64,000 bases of DNA from Membranipora membranacea (Eukaryota; Bryozoa; Gymnolaemata; Cheilostomatida; Membraniporidae), in contig OU612074.1 of assembly GCA_914767715.1 (NCBI GenBank), positions 13,132,062 to 13,196,061 on the forward strand, in the 5' to 3' direction. Position 1 is the first letter of the stretch. Every line of letters begins with the position of its first letter. The notes under the pieces are model-generated. The model was not told the DNA's origin. It did not search any database and saw only the letters and a list, made by a program, of their open reading frames with translations. Positions 1 to 13,800 of this stretch are shown here, in pieces. The position numbers were made by a program, and so were the translations under genes.

Positions 1-2574
1 GTTATCTGGTCATGCTGAGATTATATACCCTAACCTGGTATCACTGTGTTCTATGTAAATAAACACGGATGCTGCTCCTTATCTTAAGTACTGTACATCC
101 CCAGTATACCACACTTTGGTAGGAGATCGTATATGCGTGCTATGAGAATGTGGAGATATGTCCGTGAAAACAGTCAGCTTGACAATAATTTTGCTGGGGA
201 TATACAGTAGGTGTCAGTTGTTGGATTAACGTGTACCGCTTTGCGTTAATTAAACCTTGATAAAAACTAATATTTAAGCTGGGATCGCCTTATCTAAGAT
301 AATCTTCTCTAATCTCCTGACATTTATTTTTTATGCTCTATCATCGATTTTATTTACTGTGGTCATTGGTTATGGTTTAAGTTAAGGCGTGGCCTTAGAG
401 TGATAATCGACGCTATCTCAAGGTGGTAAAAAATATACACAAAAAGGAAATTCATTCACAGACACGGCAGAATTAATTACTACTGTATTACATCATCAGA
501 TTTTAGGTATTATAAAGAAAAAAGGTATCAGATGGTTGGTTCAGAGTGATGATTTATCCAATCTTCAATAATTGTTAGACATGTCATAACAGTACAGATT
601 AAAAGAATTATCCTAATAAAGTCTTAGACAGTCTGCTGAAGCCATCCGCGGCTGAAACACTTTTGATTTTTACAAAACAGCAAAAAAGGACCCTTTTTAT
701 TGTTGCGAAACTTGCAAGATACTAATTTTTACTGCATTAGATATTGGGAAATCATGTTATTGAAGAGAGATTTATGGGTTTGGGGTTTTGGCGCAAAAAC
801 TTACAAATATTGTACGAACAGATCAGTCAACAAAGCAGCAAAATGATGAATTTCTGAGTAATCCAACGTTGCAGCCTAAATACTAACAAATATCTGACTC
901 TTCTGAGGGCAACCACAGAGTCAGATATTTGTTCACAAAAAAACAACACTACCAATATACTTAAATATCCAGGTACAGCATCTCGTATCACATTATGAGA
1001 GAGGTTAGTGATTTAGGATAAGTACTGCATTCACCTATTAGATGGCCAAATAGACGGATGTCTGATGATAAATAATGGATTATCCTCTCAATAATTAATA
1101 TCCTCTAGCAGATTTACAACAACACAGTATTCTCAGTAACAATAAAAATCTTGTAGTATTAAAACCTTACATTAGATAGACGTCCCAGTATATATCACAA
1201 AGAGATTGTAGTTACGTTTCATGACTCATGACTTTTGTTAACAACTCTCAAAATTGGTAGCATTTTGCTGCAATTCTGAACCAGACTTTTGACTGCTGCA
1301 GCCTCAGTATAGCTTGTAAAGAATGTATTAAAACTTGTTTCACTTTGGCTTGTTCGCATAAACATGAAATTAAATAGAATTATGCGCTTGGTTATTGAAA
1401 TCCGTGTTTAACCAAGACTGATCATCATTGGTTCCCACCACCACCACAACGATCCCCAGCGTAGTGGAATTGGAAAGTTTTGGTTGAGGTAACGTGTTTC
1501 CCACCAATATACTGAGCTGATCATTTCAAGAGATCAGAGGTTAGATCCTTGGTTAGGGGTGGAACGACTTCTTGAGGTTGGAGTTGGATTTCGGATACCA
1601 GACCTCTGGCGCGCACTTTTGCATTGTTTTATGATCTCAGGCTAACCAGTTTGCTGACATTAGCTATTACCCCTCTCTGCGTTCGAGTCAAGACAAGCAC
1701 AGGAACGTATTCTGACATTTCTCTGTCCACGGTGGTGTTATACATATTGAGATTCAGTACCCCAGCTGGTTTGATTAATGGACATGGGTGGGGTTGGTTT
1801 CTTATAACCCCAGTATCAAAATCAGTTTCAGACACTCAAGCTGGATGTGATTGAGTAATACCATTAAAGAGAGGATTTGCTTGTCAACCTAGAATTTCTA
1901 ATCCCAATATTAACGGACTGTCATTAGGCGAAATTGAGTATCTAACTCTTGGTGAAAAATTGATGATCAGAGAAAGGGTGATGCAATTTTAATAATGGCC
2001 AAATAACTATAAATTATTTCTTGAAAGGTAAACAATTAACAGATGGATCGTGAAAGAACAAATAAATATAAAGCTCCAAATTATTTTCTTTAGTTTAATT
2101 CTATCAAAAGCTAAATTTATTGCTATCACATCTGCTCCCATTCTATATCAGCATCTGCAATTATCACCTTTTTCCTCGCAATTTTAGTGATCATATTTAT
2201 AACCTCTCACACTATGGAGACCCAATACTTAAGCCATGATTTATGACACCACTTTTTAATGTCTCTATGGACTAACTTCTCATGACAGCCATCTAAACAC
2301 TGACGTCAAGGCATCACAGCGCAATGCAATTTGTGTCCCAGAAAAAATTCCTTCTGACCAAACAATTAAAGGATAGTAAGCTTAAGAACCACTTATCCTC
2401 AGCCTTCTCTTAAGGGCTTAATCCTTTTTCCCTTTTTTGTATCAAGTACTTACAGTTAACTTTTCTAGTTTGTTTTCCTTTCTTCCATGTACCCATCAGT
2501 ATCACATTGTTACACCAGAGACCATTTCTCCAATAATATAACAAAAACTTACAAAGAGGAGAAATTCAACTGGC
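1..2574. other. Gene-free AT-rich stretch
   Basis: I see no exon with a recognisable product, no RNA gene and no strong repeat here. Short ORFs on both strands around 1624-1854 have no recognisable domain and overlap each other antisense. A run of alternating A and T begins at about 2580. Confidence 0.5.
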
Positions 2575-3125
2575 CCACTGATATATATATATATATATAT
2601 ATTTATATCATATTATATGGTTGAGGGGAACATATCTGACCCTGAACAAGCTTCCATGAGTGGTTGTTGGACCGCATTTTCTCATCTTTATAGGTAAGTC
2701 TTCACTTCGCGCATGTGCACCAAGGTTCAGATTCAGGTTGGTTATCTTCGCACCGTATGCAGCATTTGGATTAACCCAAATGTGTTTGAGTATCAAACTG
2801 AAAAGTCACCCCTGACTGGATAAAAGTTAGCTTCTTTAGGCAAAATGTAATTAGGTCAATTTGCCCAGTTTGTGGCACTGTCGCTACGGTGCAAAGAGAC
2901 TCCTATCACAGAATCGATCTGCAAGCAGCCTGTCTGGGTTTGTGAAAGCTGTTACTGGGAGTCTGGGACGTCAATCAATGCATAATGTAAAATCTGCCAG
3001 ATTTTAAGCTTTATCCAGTTACTGGCACAGAGTTATAATATACTGTTGGCATATCAAATAATACCCATGTTATGTATTTTACCACTGATCCATAAATTAA
3101 TATCAATGACCTGGTCTAATTTGGA
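2575..3125 (+). repeat. Dispersed repeat, copy 1
   Basis: It starts with CACTGATATATA and contains the blocks GAACATATCTGACC, GGGACGTCAATCAATGC and a tail near ACCACTGATCCATAAATT. The same blocks in the same order occur at 33181-33510, and the first block again at 4657. This copy is longer because of an expanded AT run at about 2580-2605 and extra internal sequence. No coding capacity is seen. The family boundary is taken from the insertion at 33181, which has an empty site in the paralogous segment. Confidence 0.65.
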
Positions 3126-4254
3126 CTTGAGATGAATTTCATCTCCATCTCCAATTCTGACTTTATTACAGGTAATTATGCGTATTAAATGGAATCTCAT
3201 TGGAATAAGGTCATGAATTAAAACCTTTTTGAATGTATTTCAAGTCTCATAATGCTCGCTTTGCCAAGGGGTTCATATCCCAAATTCATTGCTACGCTAA
3301 CACTGAAGATTCCCAAAAAGATGAACTATTCAAAAGACCCATGTAAAATAATTGCAGAGATATATGGATAAATAGGTGTGCACTCAACGGCTGGTTAGAA
3401 TGTCTGAGATAAGATTCAGTGGGCGCCAGCTGCTATGACCTACATCCTCTCATCGATTTTTTATCCATGTCTCATCACAAGAAGATCAGCTCCAGATGTA
3501 CACCCTGTGTCTGCATGGAGATCTAATTAAACGCAATAGTTCCTCTCACACTATTCATCAATGAATTCGCAATAAATCTGTGATTGATTTTGTATTGATT
3601 GTGATAATCTAGGGTGGAGTGGATCAATGAATGTCCGATGAAATATAAATCTGTGACATGAGACAAATAATCACTTCAATCATAATATAATGATAGGCTT
3701 TTTCATTGTAAGATTAGCCTATCAATGTGTTGTATTAACGGATAAAAAAATGGTGCAGCTGACATTTATAATATGGCATATGAGGATAATCTCTAGTGAT
3801 GGACTGTGTGTACCTTCTCATGACCTCTGACACAAGGACACTTCTAATAGATGAATGGCATTAGTAGTGCTGTATTACAACTCCATAATATGCTTTTAGT
3901 TTACAATGCACTTCAATGGCTCTTCAATTTTCCATCGGCTCTCCCCTTTATATATCAATGCTTCTAACAGATGGGGCTTCCTCCATTTCTTTAGAGAAAA
4001 ATAGAGCAATTTTCAATTTTAAAACTGTCATCATCAGAATAAATTTCTTCAAGACAATTGATTGATTGGACATAAAACTGAAAGCAAATCTGACGAACTG
4101 ACCCAGCATTGGGCAAAAATAAATAAAGGTGATCTTAATTTTGCCTCGAGATGGGGAAATCTTCTCTATAATGTAAAATGTAAATGTAAATCACTTTTTA
4201 TTTAGCTGCTCTCCAGCAATCTTTACATGAATATAAGATAGATACATATACATA
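3126..4254. other. No gene or named repeat seen
   Basis: AT-rich sequence without an ORF above 60 codons or a recognisable exon. I see nothing else to annotate. Confidence 0.45.
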
Positions 4255-4413
4255 TTCAATTTAGCGCACTCCTGTACAAGGTAGGAGTGGGCAAGCTAGG
4301 CTATTGTCCAGAGAGCTCACCTCCTTCAGCAGCATGGGTAGTGACCGGGATTCGAACCTGCAACTCTCAGATTGAGATGCTCGAATCGTAACAACTACGC
4401 CACCCTGCCTGTT
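4255..4413 (-). repeat. tRNA-derived SINE-like element
   Basis: On the minus strand there is a Pol III box-A-like block (TGGCGTAGTTG, complement of about 4392-4403) and a perfect box-B core GGTTCGAATCC (complement of 4348-4358) at tRNA-like spacing. An unrelated tail runs to about 4255. The folded arms are too imperfect for a working tRNA, so a SINE head or tRNA relic is the best reading. Confidence 0.55.
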
Positions 4414-4656
4414 TCATTTAAACGGACAAAATCTTTTCTTCAACTTTGAAACACCCAATCTTCTACCTTCAGTAAAATATAAGGGGAGCCCCAACAGGTA
4501 TAGATAAGAGAAATGAAACCTGGAAATATCAAGCATAGTTATATAGGAATTGTGTGCCCCATCCTATTTATATCCATGGGACGGTTAAACAGATGATTGC
4601 ATCAGGCTGATTTCTTTAAAAGACTTGTTTCTAGAACCAAGGAGTAATAGTAATAC

Positions 4657-4795
4657 CCACTGATATATAATCATGGATGAGGGGTACATATCTGACCATG
4701 AACAAGCATATGGCAATTTATGGAGGATCGCTGTAAACTGTTTCTCACCTTTGATTGGTTCATTAGTTCAGTAATGCTACAGTCGTCCCATCGTT
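4657..4795 (+). repeat. Dispersed repeat, copy 2 (5' part only)
   Basis: It shares CACTGATATATA, GGGTACATATCTGACCATG and the following stretch to TTAGTTCAG with the copy at 33181. The match then fades, so only the left third of the element is present. Confidence 0.55.
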
Positions 4796-5130
4796 AACTT
4801 TTGTCAATTCAATGGTAATACCCTGTTACTCCTTGCTAGAACTATGGCAAACCAGGTGTCATCAAAGTGACCTTACTGTTAAGGTTGTTAAACAACTTCC
4901 TTGATAATTAAGCGAATCTTGTAGCGTAGTTGATGCCAGACTTATTTGAATTTTAAAACTTGAGCCTGAGGAACATTTGATGAAAGTTAATCAAATCAAA
5001 ACTTGTTTTTATGCTAATTCTAATCCTAATGTTCATCTTTAATAGACTCTGTTACATGCAGGAATATATGGAAAGCTTTCGAGTTCATCATCAAGGGTAG
5101 CCTACGCACTATATAGTTAAACCATAGCTA

Positions 5131-5456
5131 GGTCGGAATCAGTGAAGAGGTCGGAATCAGTGAAGAGGTCGGAATCAGTGAAGAGGTCGGAATCAGTGAA
5201 GAGGTCGGAATCAGTGAAGAGGTCGGTATCAGTGAAGAGGTCGGAATCAGTGAAGAGGTCGGAATCAGTGAAGAGGTCGGAATCAGTGAAGAGGTCGGAA
5301 TCAGTGAAGAGGTCGGAATCAGTGAAGAGGTCGGTATCAGTGAAGAGGTCGGAATCAGTGAAGAGGTCGGAATCAGTGAAGAGGTCGGAATCAGTGAAGA
5401 GGTCGGAATCAGTGAAGAGGTCGGAATCAGTGAAGAGGTCGGAATCAGTGAAGAGG
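5131..5456. repeat. 18-bp minisatellite, about 18 units
   Basis: The unit is GGTCGGAATCAGTGAAGA, repeated head to tail with almost no variation. Two units carry GGTATC instead of GGAATC, at about 5226 and 5334, exactly six units (108 bp) apart, so a six-unit block was probably duplicated as a whole. The unit length is a multiple of three, so long repetitive ORFs are open on both strands. I do not regard these as genes. Confidence 0.93.
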
Positions 5457-6284
5457 ATGCTGTATAGTCTATACACCATAGGTAGTATGAGCTTAATTGA
5501 TTGGTTGGATTACTTGGGATTAAATGACTGGTCAGAGGTTTTGCTCAGTACTGTATAATCTGGGATCCTATGGTGAGACCTCGAACAACTCTCAGCGTGA
5601 TTGGGTGGAGCAGGGATTACATAACATAACCTTGAGGTCTGCTATTTCCCACCAATTTATGTCTGCTTGAACAGAATCCAGCACCCAGCTAACGTTACAG
5701 ACATAAGATGATATCTGTGCAGCTGAGGGATTGTATGAATGAGGACTCCAACTCATGCTAAAAAGGTTTCACATTTTGAGAATTGGAGGCACCCAGTTTC
5801 TTCACAAACAGTTTTTAAAGATCCTGATAATTCATATCTCAAAAGATCTAGCTAAGTTTTTAGAGGTTTTATCCAGCCTGCCCATATCTCCCCTTTCCCT
5901 TCCTGTTTCACCTTCACCTTAGGGCTGTCTCTCCTAGCTTGAAAACTATATCATTTGTCATTTTGTATGAACGCTTTTAGCTTAGAAAGATGTTAAAAGA
6001 GAGCCGGATTGCACCCGCACTGCAGGACGCAGGGTGGTACTCCGGGTTGAGAGTTCATCTGCGGAGACCTCCTGATTTCTCGGTCTGCCAACTTGTCATG
6101 TATGTTTATATCATTTACAATGTGAAGGTACAAATATGAGGCCCTATAATTCAGGTATGTGGCGTTAGTAAGAGTTATCTCTCACTGCTCATCAAGGACA
6201 TAACTCCTGCAAAAGTTAACACAAAAAATAACATTTACGTTCTTTTCTCTCAGTGAAACCATTCTCCCTTGTGAAACTTGGGGG
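5457..6284. other. No gene seen
   Basis: Single-copy-looking sequence between the minisatellite and the inverted-repeat element. No exon, RNA gene or repeat was recognised. Confidence 0.4.
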
Positions 6285-6700
6285 CTGTTGAACCCACAAA
6301 CGTCGCAAACGTCAAAACGTTGCAATCTAGCGTTCCACTAACGTCGCAACGAAGGGTTTTTAAAACGTCGCAAACCCACAAACGTCGCAATTTTTTAAAT
6401 GTCGCAATAGCTCAAACCCACCAACGTCGCAAATGTCGCAACTCAACAAAAATACGAAGTTGTCTTCTCATGTGATGCAAATTGGTGATGATGACATGTT
6501 GCGAGAAGTAGAAAGGAGCATACAAACTGCAAAACACGGTGGGGAATTGAATATCAACATTATATATTGTGCCATGCAGAATTGTTGTGTATTTTTCAGG
6601 TTATTTGAATCATTGTTTCACTTTCTAGGGTAGTTTGTTATTATCTCAGAATCCATTAATGCTTTATAAATGGGTGCTAATCAAGATTTAGCACAAGTAA
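6285..6700 (+). repeat. Left terminal inverted repeat
   Basis: It pairs with 8255-8641. It contains about nine copies or near-copies of CGTCGCAA before 6445, then a less repetitive inner part that still matches the right arm through the block ending near GCTAATCA. Confidence 0.8.
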
Positions 6701-8254
6701 GGCAAATATCTGCATACATATCAAGCTTAAAATATACTGTCATGTTTGATATAGGCTATGCTCAAAGGCTCAAGAGGCTTTTACACTACTTGAAATACCA
6801 TAAATGTTAAATCATTTATGCATGAATCCCTGTATCTCTTTATGACTTACCCTTAATCAACTGAATAAGGAATTTTTACTTCATTCCCAAGATGCAACTT
6901 TATGGTTTTATGGTATGATAATAAAACCTCAACAGGATACCATAGGAACCATTAGCATACAATAGGATGCGATATTACACCTTGCATTGGGTAACGGCAA
7001 TTGTATTTTCATCACTAGAATTATATGCAGTTTGTAAACTCAAATCCTGGGTTATGGACAAGAGACCTTGACAGTGGGTCAATGATAGTGCAGTTGAAAA
7101 TTTACAGAATTTAATATCGCTTTGTGACCCAGTGGCTTATTGTTAATGGCCATGGTTATATTATAAATGGGTTTCCTTAAAAAATTCAAGTCAAATTATA
7201 ATTGGCCTCGATATACTTCGGTAATTCCATAGATATGCATTATGGGAGCCGTTAACCTCTTAAATTTTAATGAATTTGTTATTGTATACTCTCTGAAAGA
7301 GGAGTCTTCAAAGTGCCACATCCTGCAAGACCATGGCAAACAGTGGCCTTTCTTGACAAGCATTGCTGGAAGGAGAGGGAAACCCCTCCGACAAAGCTTG
7401 TCAAGACAGGGTAAGGGACCAGCAGATGAAATTTTTTGAGATATCGTGATTTGCTTGTTTAGTAATGCAATCAATTTAAAAAAATTGCAGCTCACCTATG
7501 CCTGGGTACCCAAAGACTATTATCCTACCTCTAAAAATTCAACCTGCTTTTGCTTATCTGGCCAGCAAGTTAAGCATCTATCTATCTATTCTACCTATAC
7601 ATACAGTAGGCTGCCTATACTATCTATTCCGTGGTATGGAGGAGGGTCAATGAATAAAATAACAAAGAGCTGAGAAGATCTGCTGTAGCCATAGCCTACT
7701 TATTATCCATATTGATAAATAAATCTTACATGGTCAGCCAGCGCCTATATCATAGATATATATTATATATAAGACAAAACATTCTCATGGCACACAGTAT
7801 TGTCTAGGAACACAGGTTTTTGCTTCCATTGATCAAACTAAAATGAACTCAATAAACACGCTCGGGCCTCTCAGATGGTTGTTCATGTGCATCTGTTTGT
7901 AATCAAGGTTCATTAATGTTCAACCAGGGAGAATGGATGAACCTTCTACCATACCATTTTATTTCATAAGTGGGATGTAGAAAACATGTTATGAGTCATT
8001 CTATTTAACTTAGTGAGGAAACAACTCCCAACAAAATGAAAATTAAAAAATTACATGGTACATGGTATATAAAAAAAGTTTGACTTTATTTATCTGGGAA
8101 ATCCAAAGCGTTGCATCATGGGAAGGCTGTGCAATTTGATGGATTAAGGCCATGTCAGCAAGAGGAAAAAATATAGCACTCAATCCAACTGTGTCAACAC
8201 CTCTTGACAAGTTCAATCTTTGGCTAAATCAACAAATAACAAATTGGTATGTCA

Positions 8255-8641
8255 CTATATCTGCTAGATAGTGATTAGCATCCCTTTTATGACAGCATCA
8301 ATGGATTCTGAGGTAACAACAAACGACCCTAGAAAGTGAGAAAAATGATTCAAATAACCTGAAAAATACTCAACAATTATCCATAGCACAATAAATAATG
8401 TTGATATTCAATTCCCCACAGTGTTTTGAAGTTTGTATGCTCCTTTCTACTTCTCGCAACATATCATCATCACCAATTTGCATCATATGAGAAGACAACT
8501 TCATATTTTTGTTGAGTTGCGACAATTGCGATGTTAGTGGGTTCGAGCTATTGCGACATTTAAAACGTTTGTGGGTTTGCGACGTTAGTGGAACGATAGA
8601 TTGCGACGTTTTGACGTTTGCGACGTTTGTGGGTTCAACAG
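8255..8641 (-). repeat. Right terminal inverted repeat
   Basis: Inverse of the left arm, slightly shorter through loss of some CGTCGCAA units. The ORF starting at 8618 begins inside this arm and runs outward into the flank. It has no recognisable domain and is not called a gene. Confidence 0.8.
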
Positions 8642-10231
8642 GGGCAAATTTTAGCAGGTGTTCATGATCTACAAATATACGACCAAGGTCATGATGTTAT
8701 ATTCCACCACACTAGGTGTATAACAGGCTTATTAAAAAGCGTACAGTGGCGGCAAGGCTTCCCTGTCGATAACTTCGCATCAGTTGAACTATGGAATGAT
8801 TTTACTTCTTGGCCTGTCAAAGTTCAGTGCGTCCATCTTTATACCTTTATACCTTTATTTATACCTTTATACCACTTATTCTACGTAATACACAGGATTC
8901 TACTTCAGCAAAACCAGGAGCGCACCTCACCTACTCAATCCATCACCTTTTTGTCGGATTATTCACGAGTTGACATAGCGAACAACCCACGACATTATGA
9001 TCTCCATACTTCAGGACTTCAAGTACTCTAAGTCATAAAGTAAAATATTGTTTAACATTGACAAAGCCCAATAAAACACTCTTCATATCTTAGATAAGGA
9101 ACTCAAATAGGGAATGTATCATTATTCTGCTACAAACCAAATCACCACAGAGATTGGCTTCATTGAAAATTGGTTGAGTATAACTAATACTATGCAAACA
9201 TAAGACTCATTGCACAAGTTTACATTTTGGAGGGGTGTAGTGCCCACTACACTGACAAGGGGTGTGTGAATTTCTTGCTCTCACCCTCTTTGACAAATAA
9301 TGGGAAGGGAGGTTGTGAAAATTACTGAATACTATTTACAATATATATCAATACAGTACAACTACATTTAGAGTGCAGCCAACTCCCAGGTTTGACTTTG
9401 ACCTTGACTTTTACCCCACAGAGAACAAGCGGTAATATACACTCAAAGATAATATATAATTGGTTCCGGACGCTGACATGGGTATAACCAAGGGGTTACT
9501 CCTCGGTATCACAAATCTAATTTTTCCGGGTATTTCACAACCACCTTGACTACTTCTTGTCGCTGGCAGCAGTTTCATGGTGATTATCTGGAAGTTTGAT
9601 ATCAGTTTGCGCTGCCTTCTCGCAATTTGGTATGTATGAATATTAGAAAAAAATTACAGAAAACAACATGCCAGTGATTGTTCTATGTGAAACATTGGTG
9701 TACCTTAGTAATGGTAGTTTTGCCACATACACACACCCTCTAGTATGGTGATGAGGGGAGGGAGAGGGAGAGGGTAAAGGGAAGAGTTCGAGTTGACGTC
9801 GTTAATAAAATGTTAGTAAAATAAAGTTTCATTCACATGTCCTACGTATTTTACTTCTTCCATAGCAGGGAAACCTCAACACACGGCAATTCTTACGAAA
9901 CCTATACTGGCAAGATGTCTTTCTTTAGCGATAAGAAAGTAGTATATCTCTGAGTGGTTTCGGATTGTTTTCTCATTGATCTGTATAATCCCAAGGTTTG
10001 TCAACTAATGATTTGAACAAGTAAACTGTTTAATGTCTCATCATTCAAACACATAGATTCATAGTTTTAAATCCTTAGGCTAATCGTGGGTAGTCATCAT
10101 ACTTGGGTGAAACAAAGTTTTTCTTCATCAACGTAAAATGAAATTTTAGGATTGGAAAGTTTCGCATTGCAGTTTCGGCTAACCCCACGCTTTGATCATC
10201 CCTAGAAAATGTGAATTTCCCAGCCAATAGC
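8642..10231. other. No gene seen
   Basis: It contains an ORF to 9031 without a recognisable domain and a small repeated ATACCTTTAT block near 8840-8875. I see nothing else to support a feature. Confidence 0.4.
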
Positions 10232-10260
10232 AAGGTTATGATACCAGCGTTGTCCGATTT
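10232..10260 (-). repeat. 29-bp inverted repeat, left copy
   Basis: Exact inverse of 14938-14966 over 29 bases (core GATACCAGCGTTGTCC). The pair brackets the Mutator/YqaJ remnant, 4.7 kb apart. Further weak shared blocks (GTTTCGGC, TTGGAAAG) lie beside both copies but in a different order. It may be a worn terminal repeat of the transposon or an unrelated dispersed repeat. Confidence 0.6.
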
Positions 10261-10858
10261 ATTTGCAACAGGCATCGTTTCGTTGCTGGCATCATCCCTA
10301 ACAAAAATCTGCAATTTTTGTTGCTGTACCTGTAACAGAACTGGAGATAGAGGGTTGACAATATCAGCCACCCCCAATACTTTGTAGAAGATACCTGACG
10401 GTCAAAAACTGCCAATGATTATTATTAGTGCACATTCAAGGCAGCAATCAGCAGTAGGACACTGAGTAGTGGTGCTATGCGCGACGTCATCTAGGACAAG
10501 ATTTCTATTGAATACCATAGCACCTGCAACTTAGATTGTTACTATGGCCAGCAGGTCTTTTGTGAATTGTCTTTGATGGCAAAATGGTGCTTCATATCCT
10601 GATCGGACCAACAGCTAAATACTTTTATGTTTTGACATTTAAATCCATAGAAGCGTTGTTGTAAGATCTCATAAATACTATATTTGTGAATATATGAGAC
10701 ATATTACATATAGAAATATAACAAACCAAATTCATTCAGTAACTATGAAAGGTTAAAAAAGTATGAAAGTCAAAACACGAACAGCAGAAAACTGACTGAG
10801 GCTACATCACCCGATCCCGACTTCCCTACCTTGTAATCCTGATGTATCCCCTACATGT

Positions 10859-13800
10859 TCAGATTAAAATTACATTCACAGCCACCAATGACTTTCTTAG
10901 TCCGCCACGCTGCTTCATGGAGAACACACGCTCAGGCAGAATTGTGCCAAAATAAAAATCTTTCAGTCTATCAAACATAACACCCTGAAATAGATCCATG
11001 TGTTTCTCAACTCTCACCATACAAGCGGACTCATACCCTCCCACAACAAGCAGACAACAAAGCAGACTCATTATCTCAAGCAGTCCCTGAATCTGAAAGT
11101 AGTAATCATGCCGTTTTTTCAAAACCAGTTGTCTGTTCTTCTCTATCAAAAAGGAATCCTTCACCAGAGACGGAGCATCAGAAACATTGATCTTACATAT
11201 ATGTAAGGTGTAAGGGGCCTTGTATTCAATAAGGAATCTTCTGTCATTCAATTTGTCAATACCGACTGCATCTGGAGACCCAGCAATAAACTTGTGATCA
11301 GTGTGAGCAACTAGTCCCGGGTGCACTAGCTCAGTGTCTGACAGCCTCTCCAGCAACCACGCCTCCAACTTTGCCTCCATAGCATGGCCATGCCTGGTGG
11401 CATCGTTACCATCAAATGTAGAATATAGTATGAGCTTTACAAGACCTGATGGATCTTTCTTCTGTAAAAGAGAATTTCGATGATCAATAATAACAACTTT
11501 CATTCTCCGAAAGGTTTCATCCAAATAAAGGATATATTTGAATGAAATTTGATATTTCACTTATGATAAACTCACTCAGCTTTGTATAATTGGCTCACTG
11601 GTAGCATAGTTTGCTAGTCTGCCAGACAGGTCACCGTGTTGTAACCACAAAGAGTGGCAATAATAAAAAAAATTAATCAATAGCGTTTTTTCAAAAAAGT
11701 AAACTTTTTATATGAATTTTTATCCATTTATTTTTACCGTCCATACTTTTAACAAGAGAGCACTCACATGAAGCATTTTATTTCTCTAATTGAAGAGACA
11801 AATAAACACATCATCAATGTGCAAATAATAAATTAACAATCTTGCCAAAGTTAGATGCTGTAATCCTGTCTTTCCGTTCTTGTTCCCACTCTATTGTATT
11901 CTGAGCTGAATTAGAAGGCTGCTTCTCCAGCCTGCTGTAAAATTCCTGACATTTGTCCTGTAGAAGCTCGAAATTTAGGTCCTGCTCGCTTGTCAATGGG
12001 TCAGGCCCATAGTCTAAATAAATTGATAACAACACTTTGAAACAACTTTTTTAATCTGCTGTCTTGACCCCCACTGGTTGCATGTAGTTGATAGTGAACT
12101 TTAATTCCTATTAAAAACAGAGAGTAAATACTTACGCAGCTCTTTAGGCTGTTTTGTGCCATACTTCGCTTCTTTTCTAATGACTTTATTGTGTGCCTCC
12201 TGGCATTTCTCTCCAGCAACTAGAGTGGCATATGATCTCTTCCTGATGATCGAAACAAATGATTAATCACATTAGTTTTTTGTCTTTAAAAAATGATAAT
12301 GCATGAGTACTCTAATACAATAATCGGACAAGATCTGGAAAACTAGTTATGGTGTTGCCGGCTCAAAATGAAAGGGGAAATAACTCTATTAATTTTCAAA
12401 GATTGATTTTTTTGTTATTGCTCGGCAATTTTATTCAAACCTTGACTCACCTGAAATACTGTTCAGAGGAGTCAGAAACATCACTGTACGGGTTAATCCA
12501 GCATGTTGGCAACCACTCTGCTCCCATGTTAAATTTCAAGACAGCAGCGTAACAAATGTGGGACCATACACCTCGTTGTCCTTTGTGAATGACCTTATTC
12601 CCATCCATATTTGCACGTATCCTCATGTACGTCTCCGCTTTGTTGCTGGTTTTTTGCTCTAGTAGGCTGTTTGGATTCTGAGAGAATCGATCAAGAAGCT
12701 ACTGCAGAAAATATTAATGGAAACCGTCCTAACACAGAATACACCAACTTCCCCTTTTAGAATTCATGTTTGAGAAGATCATGGGAAAAGGATGCCCATT
12801 TTGTTACTAACGCATGGGAAATTGTCAATCTGTGAAATCACTGAATATCCTTGAAAATAATGTGTAGATATACTTACTCTGATCTTTATAAGTATATCAG
12901 CAGGTAGATCCAGCCGCTCCTCATCTGCAGTTCCATCGCACCAGTCCTTGGAACAATGCTCGTGCTGTCTCAGGACATGATATATTGAATTTCTGATATC
13001 ATGTTGCAGGATCCGAAAAGTATCAGGAGTAAGACCTGAAATGAGTACCAAATCATGGTAAAATCAAACCTGATTAGAATCATAAAACCAATAGGGTTTC
13101 TACCTACCATAATCCTATTATAGCAAAGATATTTCTCCAAATAGAGCTCATGGATCTCAAAAATAAACATAGATTCAAAAAAATGAAGACTGGATCTAAG
13201 TTGTTGACTCAAACATACCTTGATCTCTTCTGAGCCTTATCGCTTGAGAAACAGAATATCATACTTTCCCATTGTTCAGATCAGTCAGGACCTTCCTGTT
13301 CCCCTTTTGCAGAGCATACAGGTTTTTCTTTAGGTTCTATAAAATACATATAATGCATCAGAAATTAGTTCAGTGGCAGAATAGAACTCAATTTTTAGCT
13401 TTGGTACATAAAAAAAACATTTTGTGGCTCAATTTTTATGTAAAATATTTTGTTAACTTGCTGCGGGAAATGGCTAACTTGATACTGGAAATGTTATGAT
13501 TATAGTGGCACATTCACGGCCCGTTACAAGGATTGCTACATTTTCATTAAGAAAGTTGTGTTCTTTCCTCTTTTATGATACAGGTTTACTGAAGATTGCT
13601 TCCAATGTTTTTCAATATTATTATGATTTCACATCATCGACTATCTCTTTGCACATTACCTTAACTTTATGGTTGATACAGTCAATCTAAGTTTACTTTC
13701 CTCCGAGCGATTGAACATCTCAACCATGCCTTCGACTTCCATTGCACCACTTGAACCCTTGTGGTTCTTATAACACTTCTTGTGGGGTAATCCCTTCTTG

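Larger units (their letters stand above)
6285..8641. mobile_element. 2.36-kb element with long terminal inverted repeats
   Basis: The left end CTGTTGAACCCACAAACGTC is matched inverted at the right end (complement of about 8622-8641). The match continues inward for about 390-415 bp on each side with indels. The arms carry many copies of the short motif CGTCGCAA within the outer 150 bp, a layout typical of subterminal transposase-binding sites. Both flanks are runs of G (6280-6284 and 8642-8644), so a GGG target duplication is possible but not decisive. The interior (6700-8255) has no recognisable transposase. This is probably a non-autonomous DNA transposon. Its superfamily cannot be assigned from what I see. 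Confidence 0.8.

Noticed and set aside
1629-1854. Overlapping ORFs on both strands that vaguely recall retroelement protease regions
   Set aside because: No catalytic motif and too short to support a claim.
5117-5558. Long ORFs on both strands with KRSESV or DLFTDS repeats
   Set aside because: Forced open by the 18-bp minisatellite, whose unit is a multiple of three. No splice context or unique protein sequence.
8618-9031. 137-codon ORF
   Set aside because: It begins inside the transposon terminal repeat and has no domain or splice support.
10075-10377. 100-codon minus-strand ORF containing the 29-bp repeat
   Set aside because: The shared 29 bases explain its apparent conservation. No domain, and the second copy is not in a comparable frame.
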